From Microvirga alba (GTDB lineage: Bacteria; Pseudomonadota; Alphaproteobacteria; Rhizobiales; Beijerinckiaceae): 64,000 nt of DNA. This document shows positions 17,970-27,616 of the stretch, piece by piece. A program made the position numbers and the translations under genes. A model generated the notes under the pieces. The model did no database searches. It saw only the letters and a program-made list of their open reading frames with translations, and was not told the DNA's origin. Within the stretch, counting starts at the first letter, position 1. Each line of letters opens with the position of its first letter. Location: positions 186,001-250,000 of the forward strand of contig NZ_JADQDO010000002.1 of the NCBI RefSeq assembly GCF_015694465.1, written 5' to 3'.

Positions 17970-19775
17970 CTAGGCCTTTAGCGCCTCCTCCGCAACTATC
18001 CTCGGACGCTTCGGCTTCTCTTCCGTGGCCATGAATTGCGCCTTGGCAAGCTCCGCGAAACGCCCGCCCTTGGCGACGAGTTCGTCAAAGGTCCCTGTTT
18101 CGATGATATGGCCGTGATCGAAGACGAGGATCCGGTCGGCATTTCGGATGGTGGCGAGCCGGTGAGCGATGACGAAAGTCGTGCGGCCGCGCATGACCTC
18201 ATCCAACGCCTTCTGCAGCTTCTGTTCGGTGGCGGCGTCAAGCGCGCTCGTCGCCTCGTCGAGAATGAGGACCGGCGGATTTTTCAGGAGCGCGCGCGCG
18301 ATGGAAAGGCGCTGACGTTCGCCGCCGGAAAGCGAGCGGCCGCGTTCGCCGATGATCGTATCGAGACCCTCGCTCTGGCGGGAGATGAACTCGATGGCCT
18401 GGGCGCGCTCCAGCGCCTCGATCATCTCCGCGTCGGTGGCGTCTGGCCGCCCGACCTGGAGGTTCTCGCGGATGGATCGCGCGAACAGCATCGGCTCCTG
18501 GAACACGACGCCGATATTGCGGCGAAGAGACGAGAGCGCAATGTCGCGAATGTCGTCACCGTCGATGCGGATAGCGCCCGACTGCGGATCGAAAGCGCGG
18601 TGCAAAAGTCCCAATGTCGTCGATTTGCCGGAGCCGGTAGAGCCCACCAGTGCCACCGTCTCGCCGGGATTCGTGGAAAAGGTCACGTCCTCGATGGCAG
18701 TGCGCTTGCCGTCGTAGGAAAAGCTCACATCCTCGAAAGCGACGTGACCCTGGAAGCGCTCCACCTGCTTCGCGTTGGCACGATCGTGAACGACAGGCGC
18801 GGTGTCGAGAATCTCGAAGAATTCCCGCATCTTCGGCGCTTGCATGAAGAGCTGGTTGACGAAGCTCACCGCCTGTTCAAGCCGCGAAATGAGCATGGTC
18901 GCCATGCTCATGAACATGACGATCTCGCCGATGGTGGCGAGTCCATTGAGATGCAGGCCCGTGCCGACGAGGAAGATCGCGGTGACCGTGATCGTCGCGG
19001 CGGCGCGGGACGCGACAGAGGCGATGGCCCACCAGGACAGAACCGGATTCTGTGCCTGCAGCAATTGCTGGATGATGGTTTTAAGCGAGCGCGTCTCCGC
19101 CTCGACGCGAGTGAAGGACTGAATCACCGGCACGTTGCCGAGTGCGTCGGAGGCGTGTTCCGCGAGGCTGGAATGATAGCGCTCGACCGAGCCTTGCAGG
19201 CTCTCGGTCTTGCGCAGCACGATGATGGTGAGGATCGTGAAGACAATGACGAGCGCCACGAGCAAAAGGCCGAGCCGCCAGTTGAGGAAGACCGTGAGCG
19301 GAAGCAGCACGCAAAGCGCGACGAGCGCCGCGAAATGCTCGCGGAAGAAGCCGAGCCAGAGCCAGGCCATGCCGTTCGAGCCCTCCAGCATCACCTTCAG
19401 CACGCGGCCCGAATGGGTCGAGGTGTGGAAGGCGAGCGGCAGCTCGAGCACATGCTCGAAATAGTTCGCCACGACCGCAAGGCGGCAACGATGGGAGAGC
19501 CGGTCGGCATAGAGCGCCACCAGAGCGCCCGCGCCGATGGAGAAAAACCCGAACGCGACCCAGGCGACGATGAGCGGGGTCAGAACCGTGAACGTGATGC
19601 GTGGCGTGCCGGGAATCTGGGCACGGGTCAGAACATCAATGATGCGCCCGAACAGGATCGGCTCGGCAAAGGCCGAAATCGCGAGCGCCACATTGGCCAG
19701 GGCCAGGACACCGCCGATGCGAAGGTCGGAGCCGAGTTGGCCGAGGACGCGGGCATAAAGGCGGATCAGCCACAT
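17970..19775 (-). CDS. ndvA: NdvA/ChvA-type beta-glucan ABC exporter
   Basis: Half-size ABC exporter of 601 residues that fuses a six-segment membrane domain (about 1-320) to an ATPase domain: Walker [10 protein letters not shown] (378-386), signature LSGGERQR (482-489), Walker B VLILDEA (502-508). The N-terminal pattern ([26 protein letters not shown]) follows the Rhizobium NdvA / Agrobacterium ChvA family, which exports cyclic beta-1,2-glucan to the periplasm. No cyclic glucan synthase (NdvB) is in this window, so the substrate is inferred from family alone. Confidence 0.78.
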   Translation of the reverse strand: MWLIRLYARVLGQLGSDLRIGGVLALANVALAISAFAEPILFGRIIDVLTRAQIPGTPRITFTVLTPLIVAWVAFGFFSIGAGALVALYADRLSHRCRLAVVANYFEHVLELPLAFHTSTHSGRVLKVMLEGSNGMAWLWLGFFREHFAALVALCVLLPLTVFLNWRLGLLLVALVIVFTILTIIVLRKTESLQGSVERYHSSLAEHASDALGNVPVIQSFTRVEAETRSLKTIIQQLLQAQNPVLSWWAIASVASRAAATITVTAIFLVGTGLHLNGLATIGEIVMFMSMATMLISRLEQAVSFVNQLFMQAPKMREFFEILDTAPVVHDRANAKQVERFQGHVAFEDVSFSYDGKRTAIEDVTFSTNPGETVALVGSTGSGKSTTLGLLHRAFDPQSGAIRIDGDDIRDIALSSLRRNIGVVFQEPMLFARSIRENLQVGRPDATDAEMIEALERAQAIEFISRQSEGLDTIIGERGRSLSGGERQRLSIARALLKNPPVLILDEATSALDAATEQKLQKALDEVMRGRTTFVIAHRLATIRNADRILVFDHGHIIETGTFDELVAKGGRFAELAKAQFMATEEKPKRPRIVAEEALKA

Positions 19776-19918
19776 ATGCGGTCTACCTGCGAGCTGGACG
19801 GAGCATGCCGAAACAGCTCCATCTTATAGCCGGCGTTACATGATCCGTTGCTGAACAAGTTCCCGGCTCTCAAGCCATGGACCTAAGCTCGCGCAGGCCG
19901 AGGACAAGTTCCGAAAGA

Positions 19919-20410
19919 TCAGCGCTTGCCCGTGGCGACGACAAGCGCCCAATAGACCTTGTATTTCGAGCTCGGTGTATAGGCCGTAGCGATGCCGATG
20001 CGGGTCGCCTGAGGATCGAGCAGCACCCGGTCGTGCTGGGGGCTCTCGCGCCAGCCGGAAAACGCTTCCGCGAGGGTGTGGTAGCCGGCGGAGAGGTTGG
20101 CGGCCGGAGCCGTGAAGCCCGCAGCCGCAAGACGAGCCTTGAAGGCGTCCGCGGAGCTCGGCTTGTCCACAGCCGCCATCGCGTCGGCCTCCGCCTCGGC
20201 CGCTTTCTGCAGCTCCGGATCGAGGGTCAGGGGGCCGAGACCCTTGTTGCGGCGATAGGCGCTGATCATGTCCCGCGCGGTCGCCGCATCCACCACGGCG
20301 CTGGCATTCGCCATGGAGACGTAGAAGCTCGGGGTCTGGCGAGGACGCTGCGCGCCCTGACAGGCGGCGAGCGTCAGCGCCACGAGGCTGAGGAGGGCAA
20401 GATGTTTCAT
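19919..20410 (-). CDS. CAP-domain (SCP-like) lipoprotein
   Basis: A 163-residue exported protein with a lipoprotein signal (LTLAAC, lipid-bearing Cys at 17). The CAP domain follows, with ISAYRRNKGLGPLTLDPELQKAAEAEA in two blocks and the family motif around SGWRESPQHDRVLLDP. Bacterial CAP proteins are extracellular or periplasmic with mostly unknown roles. The ATG overlaps the stop of the MscS-like gene by four bases, so it is probably translated with it. Confidence 0.82.
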   Translation of the reverse strand: MKHLALLSLVALTLAACQGAQRPRQTPSFYVSMANASAVVDAATARDMISAYRRNKGLGPLTLDPELQKAAEAEADAMAAVDKPSSADAFKARLAAAGFTAPAANLSAGYHTLAEAFSGWRESPQHDRVLLDPQATRIGIATAYTPSSKYKVYWALVVATGKR

Positions 20411-22950
20411 GGGGAGGACTTATCCTTGAGAAGGGTTAAGCCTTCCTCCTCGTCCGCCTTCACCTTGCGGACAGGCTCTTCCGGCTCTTCTTCCTTGGGG
20501 GCCGGAACCTCCGGAATGGAGGAAGCGCCGGCCTTCCGCAATCCCCGGAAAACCTCGAAATACAGGTCGCTCGCGACACGCCCCCCCGCATCGATATCGT
20601 CAACGAAGCAGACCAGATCGAAATCGATGGTATTTTCGGTGACCTTCTTGAAGATCACGCGCGGGGCGGGCTCGCTCATCACCTCGCGGTGTGCAAGCGC
20701 GGCGGTTCGCATGATGCCGGCAACGAGGTCCGGATCGGTGGCGCGGGGCACGGGCACCGAAACCAGCACGCGTCCGATACGGTCGTTGCGGACCCGGTTG
20801 CGCACGATGCCGGAAATCAGGTTCGAGTTCGGCACGATCAGCGTCGAACGGTCGTAGGTCTGGATTTCGGTCGAGCGCACGTTGATCCGGCGCACATAGC
20901 CCTCACCGTCACCAACGACAACGAGATCGCCCACGCGGATCGGACGCTCCCACAGGAGGATCAGGCCCGAGATGAAGTTATTGACGATGGATTGTAGACC
21001 GAAACCGATACCGACGGAGAGCGCACCGGCGACGATCGTCACGCGCTCCAGGCTGAGGCCGAGATAACTGAAGGCGATCACGCCGGCCGTGATGATGCCC
21101 ACATAGCCCGTCGCCGTGCGGATCGAATTGCGCAATCCCGCATCGAGATCGGTCGCCGGCAGGAACGTGTGGTCGAGCCAGCGCTGGATCACGCGTGTCA
21201 CCGCGAAGCCTGCGGCGAAAAGCAGGGCCGCGATCAGAATCGACGAGATGGAAATGGTCACATCGCCGACGCTGAAGCCGAAGAATACGGCCCGCACGGA
21301 CCCCATCAAATCGGTGGATTCGATCCCCCAAGGCGCCAGGGTCAGAAGGATCGCCATGATGATGAGGCCGAGGCGCGCCGCGCCGCTCGCCAGAACGCCG
21401 ATCTGCTCCAGAGAGCGGCGGCGCAGGCCCGTATTGGCTTGAAGAACCGTGGCGATCCGGCTCTCGCCGCGCAGCGTTCCGCCGATGAATTCATCGGCCA
21501 ACGCGATGGAGAGAATGAGCAAGGCGACGATGATCGAGACCCAGACGACCTGATCGACCAGGAAGGACGCAAGCGCCACATAGCCGCTCAACACGCTGAC
21601 GGCGACGATGCCGACCACGATCCAACCCAGGGTCCGCAGGGGGCCGCCGATATCCGGCTCCGGCGCCATGTAGGGTCCGAGGCAGGCCTCCTCCTGCGAA
21701 GCCTTGCGCGCAAAGCGGCGCAACAGCTCAGCGAAGATCAAGGTCGAAGCGAGAGCGAAGAACGCCCGGGTGATGACCGTGATCGGCAGGGCCGCGGCAA
21801 TCGCCTGGTTGAACGATTCCAACACCTTTCCGGCCATCATGACCGTCGCAATCGTCACTGCGAAACTCATGATCCGCGTCGCGGAGGCATTCGAGACGTT
21901 GACCAGGCGCCAGGGCGTATGATCGGGCGCAAGGATGGCGTCCACCAGGGCGCGCACGAAGGCCACGAATGCGATGCCGAACAGAAGCGCCGCGACGACC
22001 TGTTCGAGGCGCGGTGGAAAGATGTCGGCCGAGTCGAGAGCGACCCAGACGATCCAGCTCCCGAAGAGGGCAGGAACCGCACCGAGGAGCACGACGGCAA
22101 GCGCCGCCAGCAGCCGACTGCGGCGCGCCGGGTCGGTGATCTCGGGATCGCGTCTGACCAGACGAGGGGCGATGTAGCGACGTCCGCCATAGAGCGCGAT
22201 GGCGATACCAAGTGCCAGCCCGACGAACAGCAACACGCCGAGAGTCGCGTTGCGCTCCATCTGGCCCAAGGTGTCGGAGAGGGTGATCTGCTGGGCGCGA
22301 ATTTCACGCGGGATGGCCTGGAGGACGCTGAGCCACAGGCTTGGACTTAAGATTCCATCGCTGCGCTCGAACAGCGCCCGCGTGAACCCGGCTCTGCGCC
22401 GATCGCTGATCTGGGCGTTGACCTGTTCTGCCTGGACGAGAAGTGCGCGGGCCAGGCGCTGCGTCTCATCGAGTTCCGCGACGGCCATCTCACGCTCGCT
22501 GCGGTCCTTGACGACGTCGGCGCTCTCTTCGGGCTGGCCATCCTTCGGCTTCGGCCCAAGCTGGGTCAACCGCGCCTTGCTCGCCTCGAGCTTGGGCGCC
22601 TGCTCTTCGATGAGCGTCCGGATGTTGCCGATGATCGGCTCCATCTGCTGTCGGAGGCTCTGGAGTTCCGCGTTGGACAGGGTCCGGCCCCGAAGCGCCA
22701 ACTCCTTCTGATCGAGATCCGCCTTGAAGCCGTCGAGCTTGGCGCGCGCGGCCTTGGTGTCGGTCGAGATCGTGACCACAGGCTCCGCAGCGGGAGCGGC
22801 GGCCTGCGCGACCGGCGGCGGGCTTTGCGGTTGCGATTGGGTCTGCGGCTGGGCCTGAGCCTTCACCTGCGCCTGAGCGGCGCCGCCGGCGGCGATCGTC
22901 AACGTCATCATTGCGGCCCAGAGGAGCCGCCGCATTCCAATATTCGTCAT
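20407..22950 (-). CDS. Large MscS-family mechanosensitive channel with DUF3772 domain
   Basis: An 847-residue inner-membrane protein. It has a signal peptide (1-27), a Gln/Pro-rich linker, a coiled periplasmic DUF3772-type domain (about 60-210), then about ten membrane segments (225-640) and a C-terminal MscS core (about 620-800) with GIGFGLQSIVNNFISGLILL and the beta domain GDLVVVGDGEGYVRRINVRS. Such long members protect cells from osmotic downshift and may sense the periplasm. The very C-terminal tail is Glu/Lys-rich. Confidence 0.88.
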   Translation of the reverse strand: MTNIGMRRLLWAAMMTLTIAAGGAAQAQVKAQAQPQTQSQPQSPPPVAQAAAPAAEPVVTISTDTKAARAKLDGFKADLDQKELALRGRTLSNAELQSLRQQMEPIIGNIRTLIEEQAPKLEASKARLTQLGPKPKDGQPEESADVVKDRSEREMAVAELDETQRLARALLVQAEQVNAQISDRRRAGFTRALFERSDGILSPSLWLSVLQAIPREIRAQQITLSDTLGQMERNATLGVLLFVGLALGIAIALYGGRRYIAPRLVRRDPEITDPARRSRLLAALAVVLLGAVPALFGSWIVWVALDSADIFPPRLEQVVAALLFGIAFVAFVRALVDAILAPDHTPWRLVNVSNASATRIMSFAVTIATVMMAGKVLESFNQAIAAALPITVITRAFFALASTLIFAELLRRFARKASQEEACLGPYMAPEPDIGGPLRTLGWIVVGIVAVSVLSGYVALASFLVDQVVWVSIIVALLILSIALADEFIGGTLRGESRIATVLQANTGLRRRSLEQIGVLASGAARLGLIIMAILLTLAPWGIESTDLMGSVRAVFFGFSVGDVTISISSILIAALLFAAGFAVTRVIQRWLDHTFLPATDLDAGLRNSIRTATGYVGIITAGVIAFSYLGLSLERVTIVAGALSVGIGFGLQSIVNNFISGLILLWERPIRVGDLVVVGDGEGYVRRINVRSTEIQTYDRSTLIVPNSNLISGIVRNRVRNDRIGRVLVSVPVPRATDPDLVAGIMRTAALAHREVMSEPAPRVIFKKVTENTIDFDLVCFVDDIDAGGRVASDLYFEVFRGLRKAGASSIPEVPAPKEEEPEEPVRKVKADEEEGLTLLKDKSSP

Positions 22951-23390
22951 TCAGTCCGCCTTGTCGCAATCCCGTGGGGGCTGGTTATGCGAATCATTGA
23001 GGCGAAAAGTCGCCTCCGGACGGGCCAAGTGCAAGAAAAAGCCAAGAATGATGAACAACATCGTTCCCATACCGTCCTCCGCGATAGCCCCAGCCACGGG
23101 CCTCACGCCCGGCGATTGGCGAGAAGAGGCTCCCCGATAACCGCCTCACGGACGCTCCGATTGCCACGAGGAGGCGACACCGGGACCGGCGCGTGGGATC
23201 CAATGCTCTGCTCGGTCGTTGTCGCAGATTGGGGCAAATCGCCATTGTCGCGGATGAGGACCAATGGTTCGAGCGACACCCGGGGTCGGACACGGTGCCG
23301 CGGATGGTGCGCCCGACCGGCAGCAGCGGGCTCAGTCATGTTTTCGCCGCTTTGGACGCCCTTGGGTAGAGCCAGATTCAAGGAGTTCTC
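22951..23390. other. Intergenic region between mscS-like gene and GH2 gene
   Basis: About 440 bases between divergent genes. It contains a perfect six-base hairpin AGGCGA-AAAG-TCGCCT at 23000-23015, and AAGGAG at 23379-23384, the ribosome-binding site of the GH2 gene. Open frames here are poor in protein-like character. No tRNA, riboswitch or transposon end is recognised; promoters for both genes are expected but not identified. Confidence 0.4.
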
Positions 23391-26141
23391 ATGCACGACA
23401 ATTGCATCAGCCTGGATGGGACCTGGGAATTTCTGCACGTCGCGGATGACCGCCTGTCCGGCCCCGCCGAGATTCGTCAGATCGGAGTGCCGAGTCCCTG
23501 GCAGGCCCAGTTCTCGGATCTGCGCATGCGTGCGGGAATAGGGCTCTACCGCAAGACCATCGAGGTCGCTGCGGAGTGGCTCCATGACAGCATATGGCTG
23601 CGCTTCGGCGCGGTCTTTCACAACTCGCGCGTCTTCATCAACGGCGAACTGGTCGGCACGAACGAGGGCGGCTTTCTGCCTTTCTCCTTCGACGTAACGT
23701 CCTATCTCAAACCGGGAAGCAACGAGATCAAGGTGCGCGTCGATTCCCCAACCGACAATCCGGCCGAGTTTCCGGATTCGCCGCTCGCGGAAATTCCTTT
23801 CGGCAAGCAGAGCTGGTACGGCCCGCTTTCAGGCATCTGGCAACCGGTTTACCTCGAACGCCGCATCGCCGACCACATGACGCGCATCCGCCTGGTTCCC
23901 AACCGGGAAACGGGCCGGGTCATGGCGGGCGTCTTCTTCGCCAGGCCGCTGACCGACGAGGCGCAAATCCGGATCGAGGTGTCCGACCCATCCGGCAAGG
24001 TGGTGCTCGACGAGATGCACGAGACCCAGGTCGGCGTCACGAGCATGCCGTTCGAGTTTTCCGTGACCGACGTGGAATCCTGGTCGCCGGATCAACCGAA
24101 CCTCTACCGCATCCGCATGTCACTCGTGCGCGGCGGCACGGTGAAGGACGAGGTCGAGGATCGGTTCGGCTTCCGCACCATCGAAGCCCGCAACGGCAAA
24201 TTTTATCTCAATGGCGAGCCGCTCTATCTGCGCGCCGCACTCGACCAGGATTACTATCCCGACACGATCTGCACCGTGCCGTCGGTGGCCTTTCTCGAGG
24301 ACCAGTTCCGCAAGGCGAAGGAGCTTGGGATCAACTGCCTGCGCTGTCACATCAAGGCGGCGGATCCGCGCTATTACGAAGTGGCCGACCGGATGGGCCT
24401 GCTCATCTGGACGGAGCTTCCCAATGGCGGCATGGCGACGGATCGCTCGCGGGGGCGAAAGGAAAAGCTCCTGAAGGGCATCGTCGACCGCGACGGCAAC
24501 CATCCCTCGATCATCATCTGGACGATCATCAACGAGAATTGGGGCGTGGATCTCGTCAACGACCCGGATCATCGCGAGTGGCTCAAGCGGACCTTCGCGT
24601 GGCTCAAGGCCTATGACCCGACCCGCCTCGTGGTCGACAATTCACCACTTGCACCGAGTTTCCACGTGGAATCGGACATCGCGGATTATCACTTCTACGC
24701 CGCCATTCCCGACCATCGGGACGAATGGGACAAGTTCGTCGACGAACTCGCAAGCCGCGCCTCCTGGCTCTATTCCCCGCATGGCGACGCCGTGATCACG
24801 GGGCGCGAACCGCTCATGTGCTCCGAGTTCGGCAATTGGGGCCTGCCCTATCCGAAGGATCTGCGCGACGCCAACGGCGAGGAACCGTGGTGGTTCGAGA
24901 CCGGTCACGATTGGGGCGAGGGCGTGATGTACGCCCACGGTGTCGAGAACCGCTTTTCCGACTGGAGCATGGACCGCGTTTTCGGCGATCTGCGCCGGTT
25001 CGTCATCGCCGCGCAGTGGCAGCAGTTCCGGGCACTCAAATACGAGATCGAGGCCATGCGCCGGAAGCCGAGCCTCGCCGGCTATGTCATCACGGAACTG
25101 CACGATTGCCATTGGGAGTCGAATGGTCTTCTCGACATGCGCCGCAATCCGCGCGTGTTCCATGAACTGTTCCACATCATCAACGCGGATACGGTGATCG
25201 TGCCGAAATGGGAGCGCGTCTCCTATTGGGCGGGCGAGACCGCGCGGCTCCATCTCTTCGTCGCTCATGGCGCGGGACCGGAGCTGGAGGATTGCCAGCT
25301 CGAAATCAGTCTCTGCGACGCACGGCAGAACCTGCCCCTGCCTCGCATCGACGCGCCGTTCGTGCTCGATCTCGGCCACGTGGAGGTGGCCATACCCGAG
25401 CTGACGGAGCCCAGCCTGCGCCGCATCGCGTTCGACTTGCGCGCATCGGACGGGCGGCTCATCGCACACAACCATGTGGACGTCGCCATCCACCCCAAAC
25501 GCGCCGCGCCGGCCCAGGCCCGCCAGCTCGTCTGGTCGGCGGATGAGGATCTGCGCGACCGTCTTCACGCCATGGGATATGCCGCCGCCCGCGACCTTGA
25601 AGAGGCGACGGTGGTTGTCGCGCGCCATCATGACAAGGCGATCGCGGATCGCGTCCGCCAGGGCGCGAACCTCCTGCTGCTGCCGGAGCACGAGATGACC
25701 CTCTACCCGTTCTTTCCGCATTGGCAGAATGTGAAGGTCAAATCGCGCGACGGCACCTTGTGGCGCGGGGATTGGGCGTCGTCCTTCTCATGGCTGCGCC
25801 GCGCCGGGCATTTCGCGGAGTTCCCGGGCGGACCGCTTCTGGATGAAACCATGGACCGGGTCCTGCCCGATTATGTGATTTCCGGCTGCAATCTGCTCGA
25901 TTTCCAGGCCCGCGTCTTCGCCGGTCTGGTGGTCGGCTGGATTCACAAGCCGGTCGCGCTTGGGGTCGAGCGCACGTACGGGCGCGGACGGATGGTCGCC
26001 TCGACACTGCGGCTCTTCCAGGACGATGCCATGGCGGATCCGACGGCGACGACCCTTCTCGACAGCCTCATCGATCTGTCGGTCGAAGCGCGTGCGCCGC
26101 GTTTGGAAGAGGCCGTGCGCGCGGCGGAAGCGGCCGCTTAG
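23391..26141 (+). CDS. Glycoside hydrolase family 2 enzyme
   Basis: A 916-residue protein with GH2 architecture: jelly-roll sugar-binding domain (1-170), immunoglobulin-like domain (180-275), TIM barrel (280-590) and a long C-terminal region. The acid/base is Glu382 in IINENWG and the nucleophile is Glu479 in CSEFGNWG. Family members cleave beta-galactosides, beta-mannosides or beta-glucuronides; the residues do not decide between them. There is no signal peptide, so it acts in the cytosol. The C-terminal 200 residues (LLLLPEHEMTLYPFF) look like a glutamine-amidotransferase-like fold. It sits beside the glf/GH1 locus on the other strand. Confidence 0.82.
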   Translation: MHDNCISLDGTWEFLHVADDRLSGPAEIRQIGVPSPWQAQFSDLRMRAGIGLYRKTIEVAAEWLHDSIWLRFGAVFHNSRVFINGELVGTNEGGFLPFSFDVTSYLKPGSNEIKVRVDSPTDNPAEFPDSPLAEIPFGKQSWYGPLSGIWQPVYLERRIADHMTRIRLVPNRETGRVMAGVFFARPLTDEAQIRIEVSDPSGKVVLDEMHETQVGVTSMPFEFSVTDVESWSPDQPNLYRIRMSLVRGGTVKDEVEDRFGFRTIEARNGKFYLNGEPLYLRAALDQDYYPDTICTVPSVAFLEDQFRKAKELGINCLRCHIKAADPRYYEVADRMGLLIWTELPNGGMATDRSRGRKEKLLKGIVDRDGNHPSIIIWTIINENWGVDLVNDPDHREWLKRTFAWLKAYDPTRLVVDNSPLAPSFHVESDIADYHFYAAIPDHRDEWDKFVDELASRASWLYSPHGDAVITGREPLMCSEFGNWGLPYPKDLRDANGEEPWWFETGHDWGEGVMYAHGVENRFSDWSMDRVFGDLRRFVIAAQWQQFRALKYEIEAMRRKPSLAGYVITELHDCHWESNGLLDMRRNPRVFHELFHIINADTVIVPKWERVSYWAGETARLHLFVAHGAGPELEDCQLEISLCDARQNLPLPRIDAPFVLDLGHVEVAIPELTEPSLRRIAFDLRASDGRLIAHNHVDVAIHPKRAAPAQARQLVWSADEDLRDRLHAMGYAAARDLEEATVVVARHHDKAIADRVRQGANLLLLPEHEMTLYPFFPHWQNVKVKSRDGTLWRGDWASSFSWLRRAGHFAEFPGGPLLDETMDRVLPDYVISGCNLLDFQARVFAGLVVGWIHKPVALGVERTYGRGRMVASTLRLFQDDAMADPTATTLLDSLIDLSVEARAPRLEEAVRAAEAAA

Positions 26142-26235
26142 AGCATGATCAGAACAAGTGGAAACCGGTGTTCTGATCATGCGGCAATAAGGAAGCGAGA
26201 GCTTGATTGTTCAAAAAGACATGGATCAAGCTCTA
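26140..26235. repeat. Dispersed two-hairpin repeat, copy R4
   Basis: Same two-hairpin design as R3: GCATGATCAGAAC ... GTTCTGATCATGC, then GCGGCAATAAGGA, then AGAGCTTGAT ... ATCAAGCTCT. It starts at the last bases of the GH2 stop and ends at the stop of the converging dioxygenase gene, so it fills the convergent gap exactly. Confidence 0.78.
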
Positions 26236-27324
26236 GCGTCCGGACAGATCCGCCCTCGCTTTGTTTGCTTCGCGGACGCGGTGAGACTGTTCGTCATATA
26301 AAAAGGTCACAAATGCGTAGCGCCGATGCTGCGTTACGGGTGTCACTTCGTGCAAAAGGGAGCAGGAAAATACAATCGCATCTCCAGGCGCCGCACTGTA
26401 GGGCTGATTGCCATATTCAGGGAAGCGAAGGTGGCCTCCCTCATAACCCTCATTAAGATTGATCGTTAGTGCGAACCGACGATGCGCTACAGGTGGCGCT
26501 GTATTGTCACGGTGGGGCCGGAAATAGCCGCCCGTCACCGCATCGTAGCAACCAACGAGATACCGCTCGATGCGCGTCACAGGAAACTGGAATGCACGAT
26601 AGACCATCGGCGCCAATCGACGCTCCACAGAGACGCGCATTCGCTGGAGCGCATCTTCATCCGAAATATAATGGTCCAGGCGCTTTCTGAATTTTGGATC
26701 AAATTGCTGGACGACTTCGCCCTTGTTCTCGATAGCGCCGATCTCCCTTCCGCCTGCTGCTTCATATAGTTCAATCAGCTGCGCGCAGAGAGAACGATCG
26801 AACACCTGCGGCACAATCAGCACGGGCGCGTTCTGAAATGCTGGCTTGCCCGAATGCTCGCGAAGCAGCGACACAACCTGCTCGGCGAATGCTGTCGGCT
26901 CGGTCAGCGGCACAATCCCCACGATCTGTAAGGCTGGGCTCAGGATGAAAGCGGTCGGGTGGACTTTGGATTGAGTTCCCGTGGTGCCGGGCTCCACCAC
27001 TCCGTATCCGCGCGCTATGGCGCCACTACTGTCATCAAGAAAAAGCTGACCGGGTTGACGCTGGAGCATGCGCTCGCGGCTGCCGCCGCTGCCCGGACCG
27101 GAACTGATCCCTAAAAGCAGGGCGCGATCGTCGTCAAAGAGATCCGTACGTTGCGTGAATGCAGCGAGTGCACTCTGTACGCTCGGTTCCTCGCCCGCAC
27201 CAAGGAAAAAAAGCACTATATGACGTCCCGCGAGCTCGTTGAACGCGATGTTTTCGCCGGAAGTGTCGCATGTTGCCGCCGAGAACCACGGTGCCGGTTC
27301 GCCGACATTGAGAATTGAAGTCAT
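26233..27324 (-). CDS. Peroxiredoxin-like domain fused to 2OG-Fe(II) dioxygenase
   Basis: A 363-residue protein. Residues 1-160 have a peroxiredoxin/AhpC-like thioredoxin fold (VGEPAPWF, IVLFFLGAG, HPTAFILSP), but the peroxidatic Cys position is occupied by a Cys-free stretch (GAGEEPSVQ), so peroxidase activity is unlikely. Residues 165-345 form a prolyl-4-hydroxylase-type domain with iron ligands His271, Asp273 and His325 and a 2-oxoglutarate Arg near 334-335. ATG 27324 is preferred over the upstream frame to 27444. Hydroxylation of a protein or small molecule is expected; the target is unknown. It lies downstream of the GH1-like operon. Confidence 0.75.
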   Translation of the reverse strand: MTSILNVGEPAPWFSAATCDTSGENIAFNELAGRHIVLFFLGAGEEPSVQSALAAFTQRTDLFDDDRALLLGISSGPGSGGSRERMLQRQPGQLFLDDSSGAIARGYGVVEPGTTGTQSKVHPTAFILSPALQIVGIVPLTEPTAFAEQVVSLLREHSGKPAFQNAPVLIVPQVFDRSLCAQLIELYEAAGGREIGAIENKGEVVQQFDPKFRKRLDHYISDEDALQRMRVSVERRLAPMVYRAFQFPVTRIERYLVGCYDAVTGGYFRPHRDNTAPPVAHRRFALTINLNEGYEGGHLRFPEYGNQPYSAAPGDAIVFSCSLLHEVTPVTQHRRYAFVTFLYDEQSHRVREANKARADLSGR

Positions 27325-27616
27325 TGTCTTGTTCGCCTTCCTATCGGGTGAACCGCTATCGCTCCGGGAATGGCCAGCAGTTCGGGCACTCTTGGAGTTG
27401 AAATGAGATAATACTTGGGCAGCAAAGCGGATGCATTGGGCCACATGGAGCCGCCGCGCGCCGGCTTTAGCCTCCTGCTCGCCCTCATGCGGGGATCACT
27501 TCGCCCCAATCATCAACCCGGCGCGCGGCCACTGGTCCTTCTTCAGGTCCGCGATGCGTTTCTTGATTCCGAACCGCGCAACGACCGACGCGCCGGAAAG
27601 CGCGCATCCGCAACGC
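27325..27616. other. Gap between GH1-like gene and dioxygenase gene
   Basis: About 290 bases without a convincing gene. On the minus strand one frame ending near 27500 reads FGIKKRIADLKKDQWPRAG, which is protein-like but lacks a good start, and it overlaps the end of the GH1-like gene. It may be a decayed gene tail. No clear terminator is seen. Confidence 0.3.

Noticed and set aside
18036-19829. Plus-strand open frame of 597 codons opposite the exporter gene
   Set aside because: Antisense of ndvA; composition is dominated by Arg, Glu, Asp and His in a pattern typical of reverse-complement frames.
22994-23293. Minus-strand open frame of 99 codons between the mscS-like and GH2 genes
   Set aside because: Composition is Ser/Arg/Trp/Gly-rich and irregular, no ribosome-binding site; treated as intergenic.
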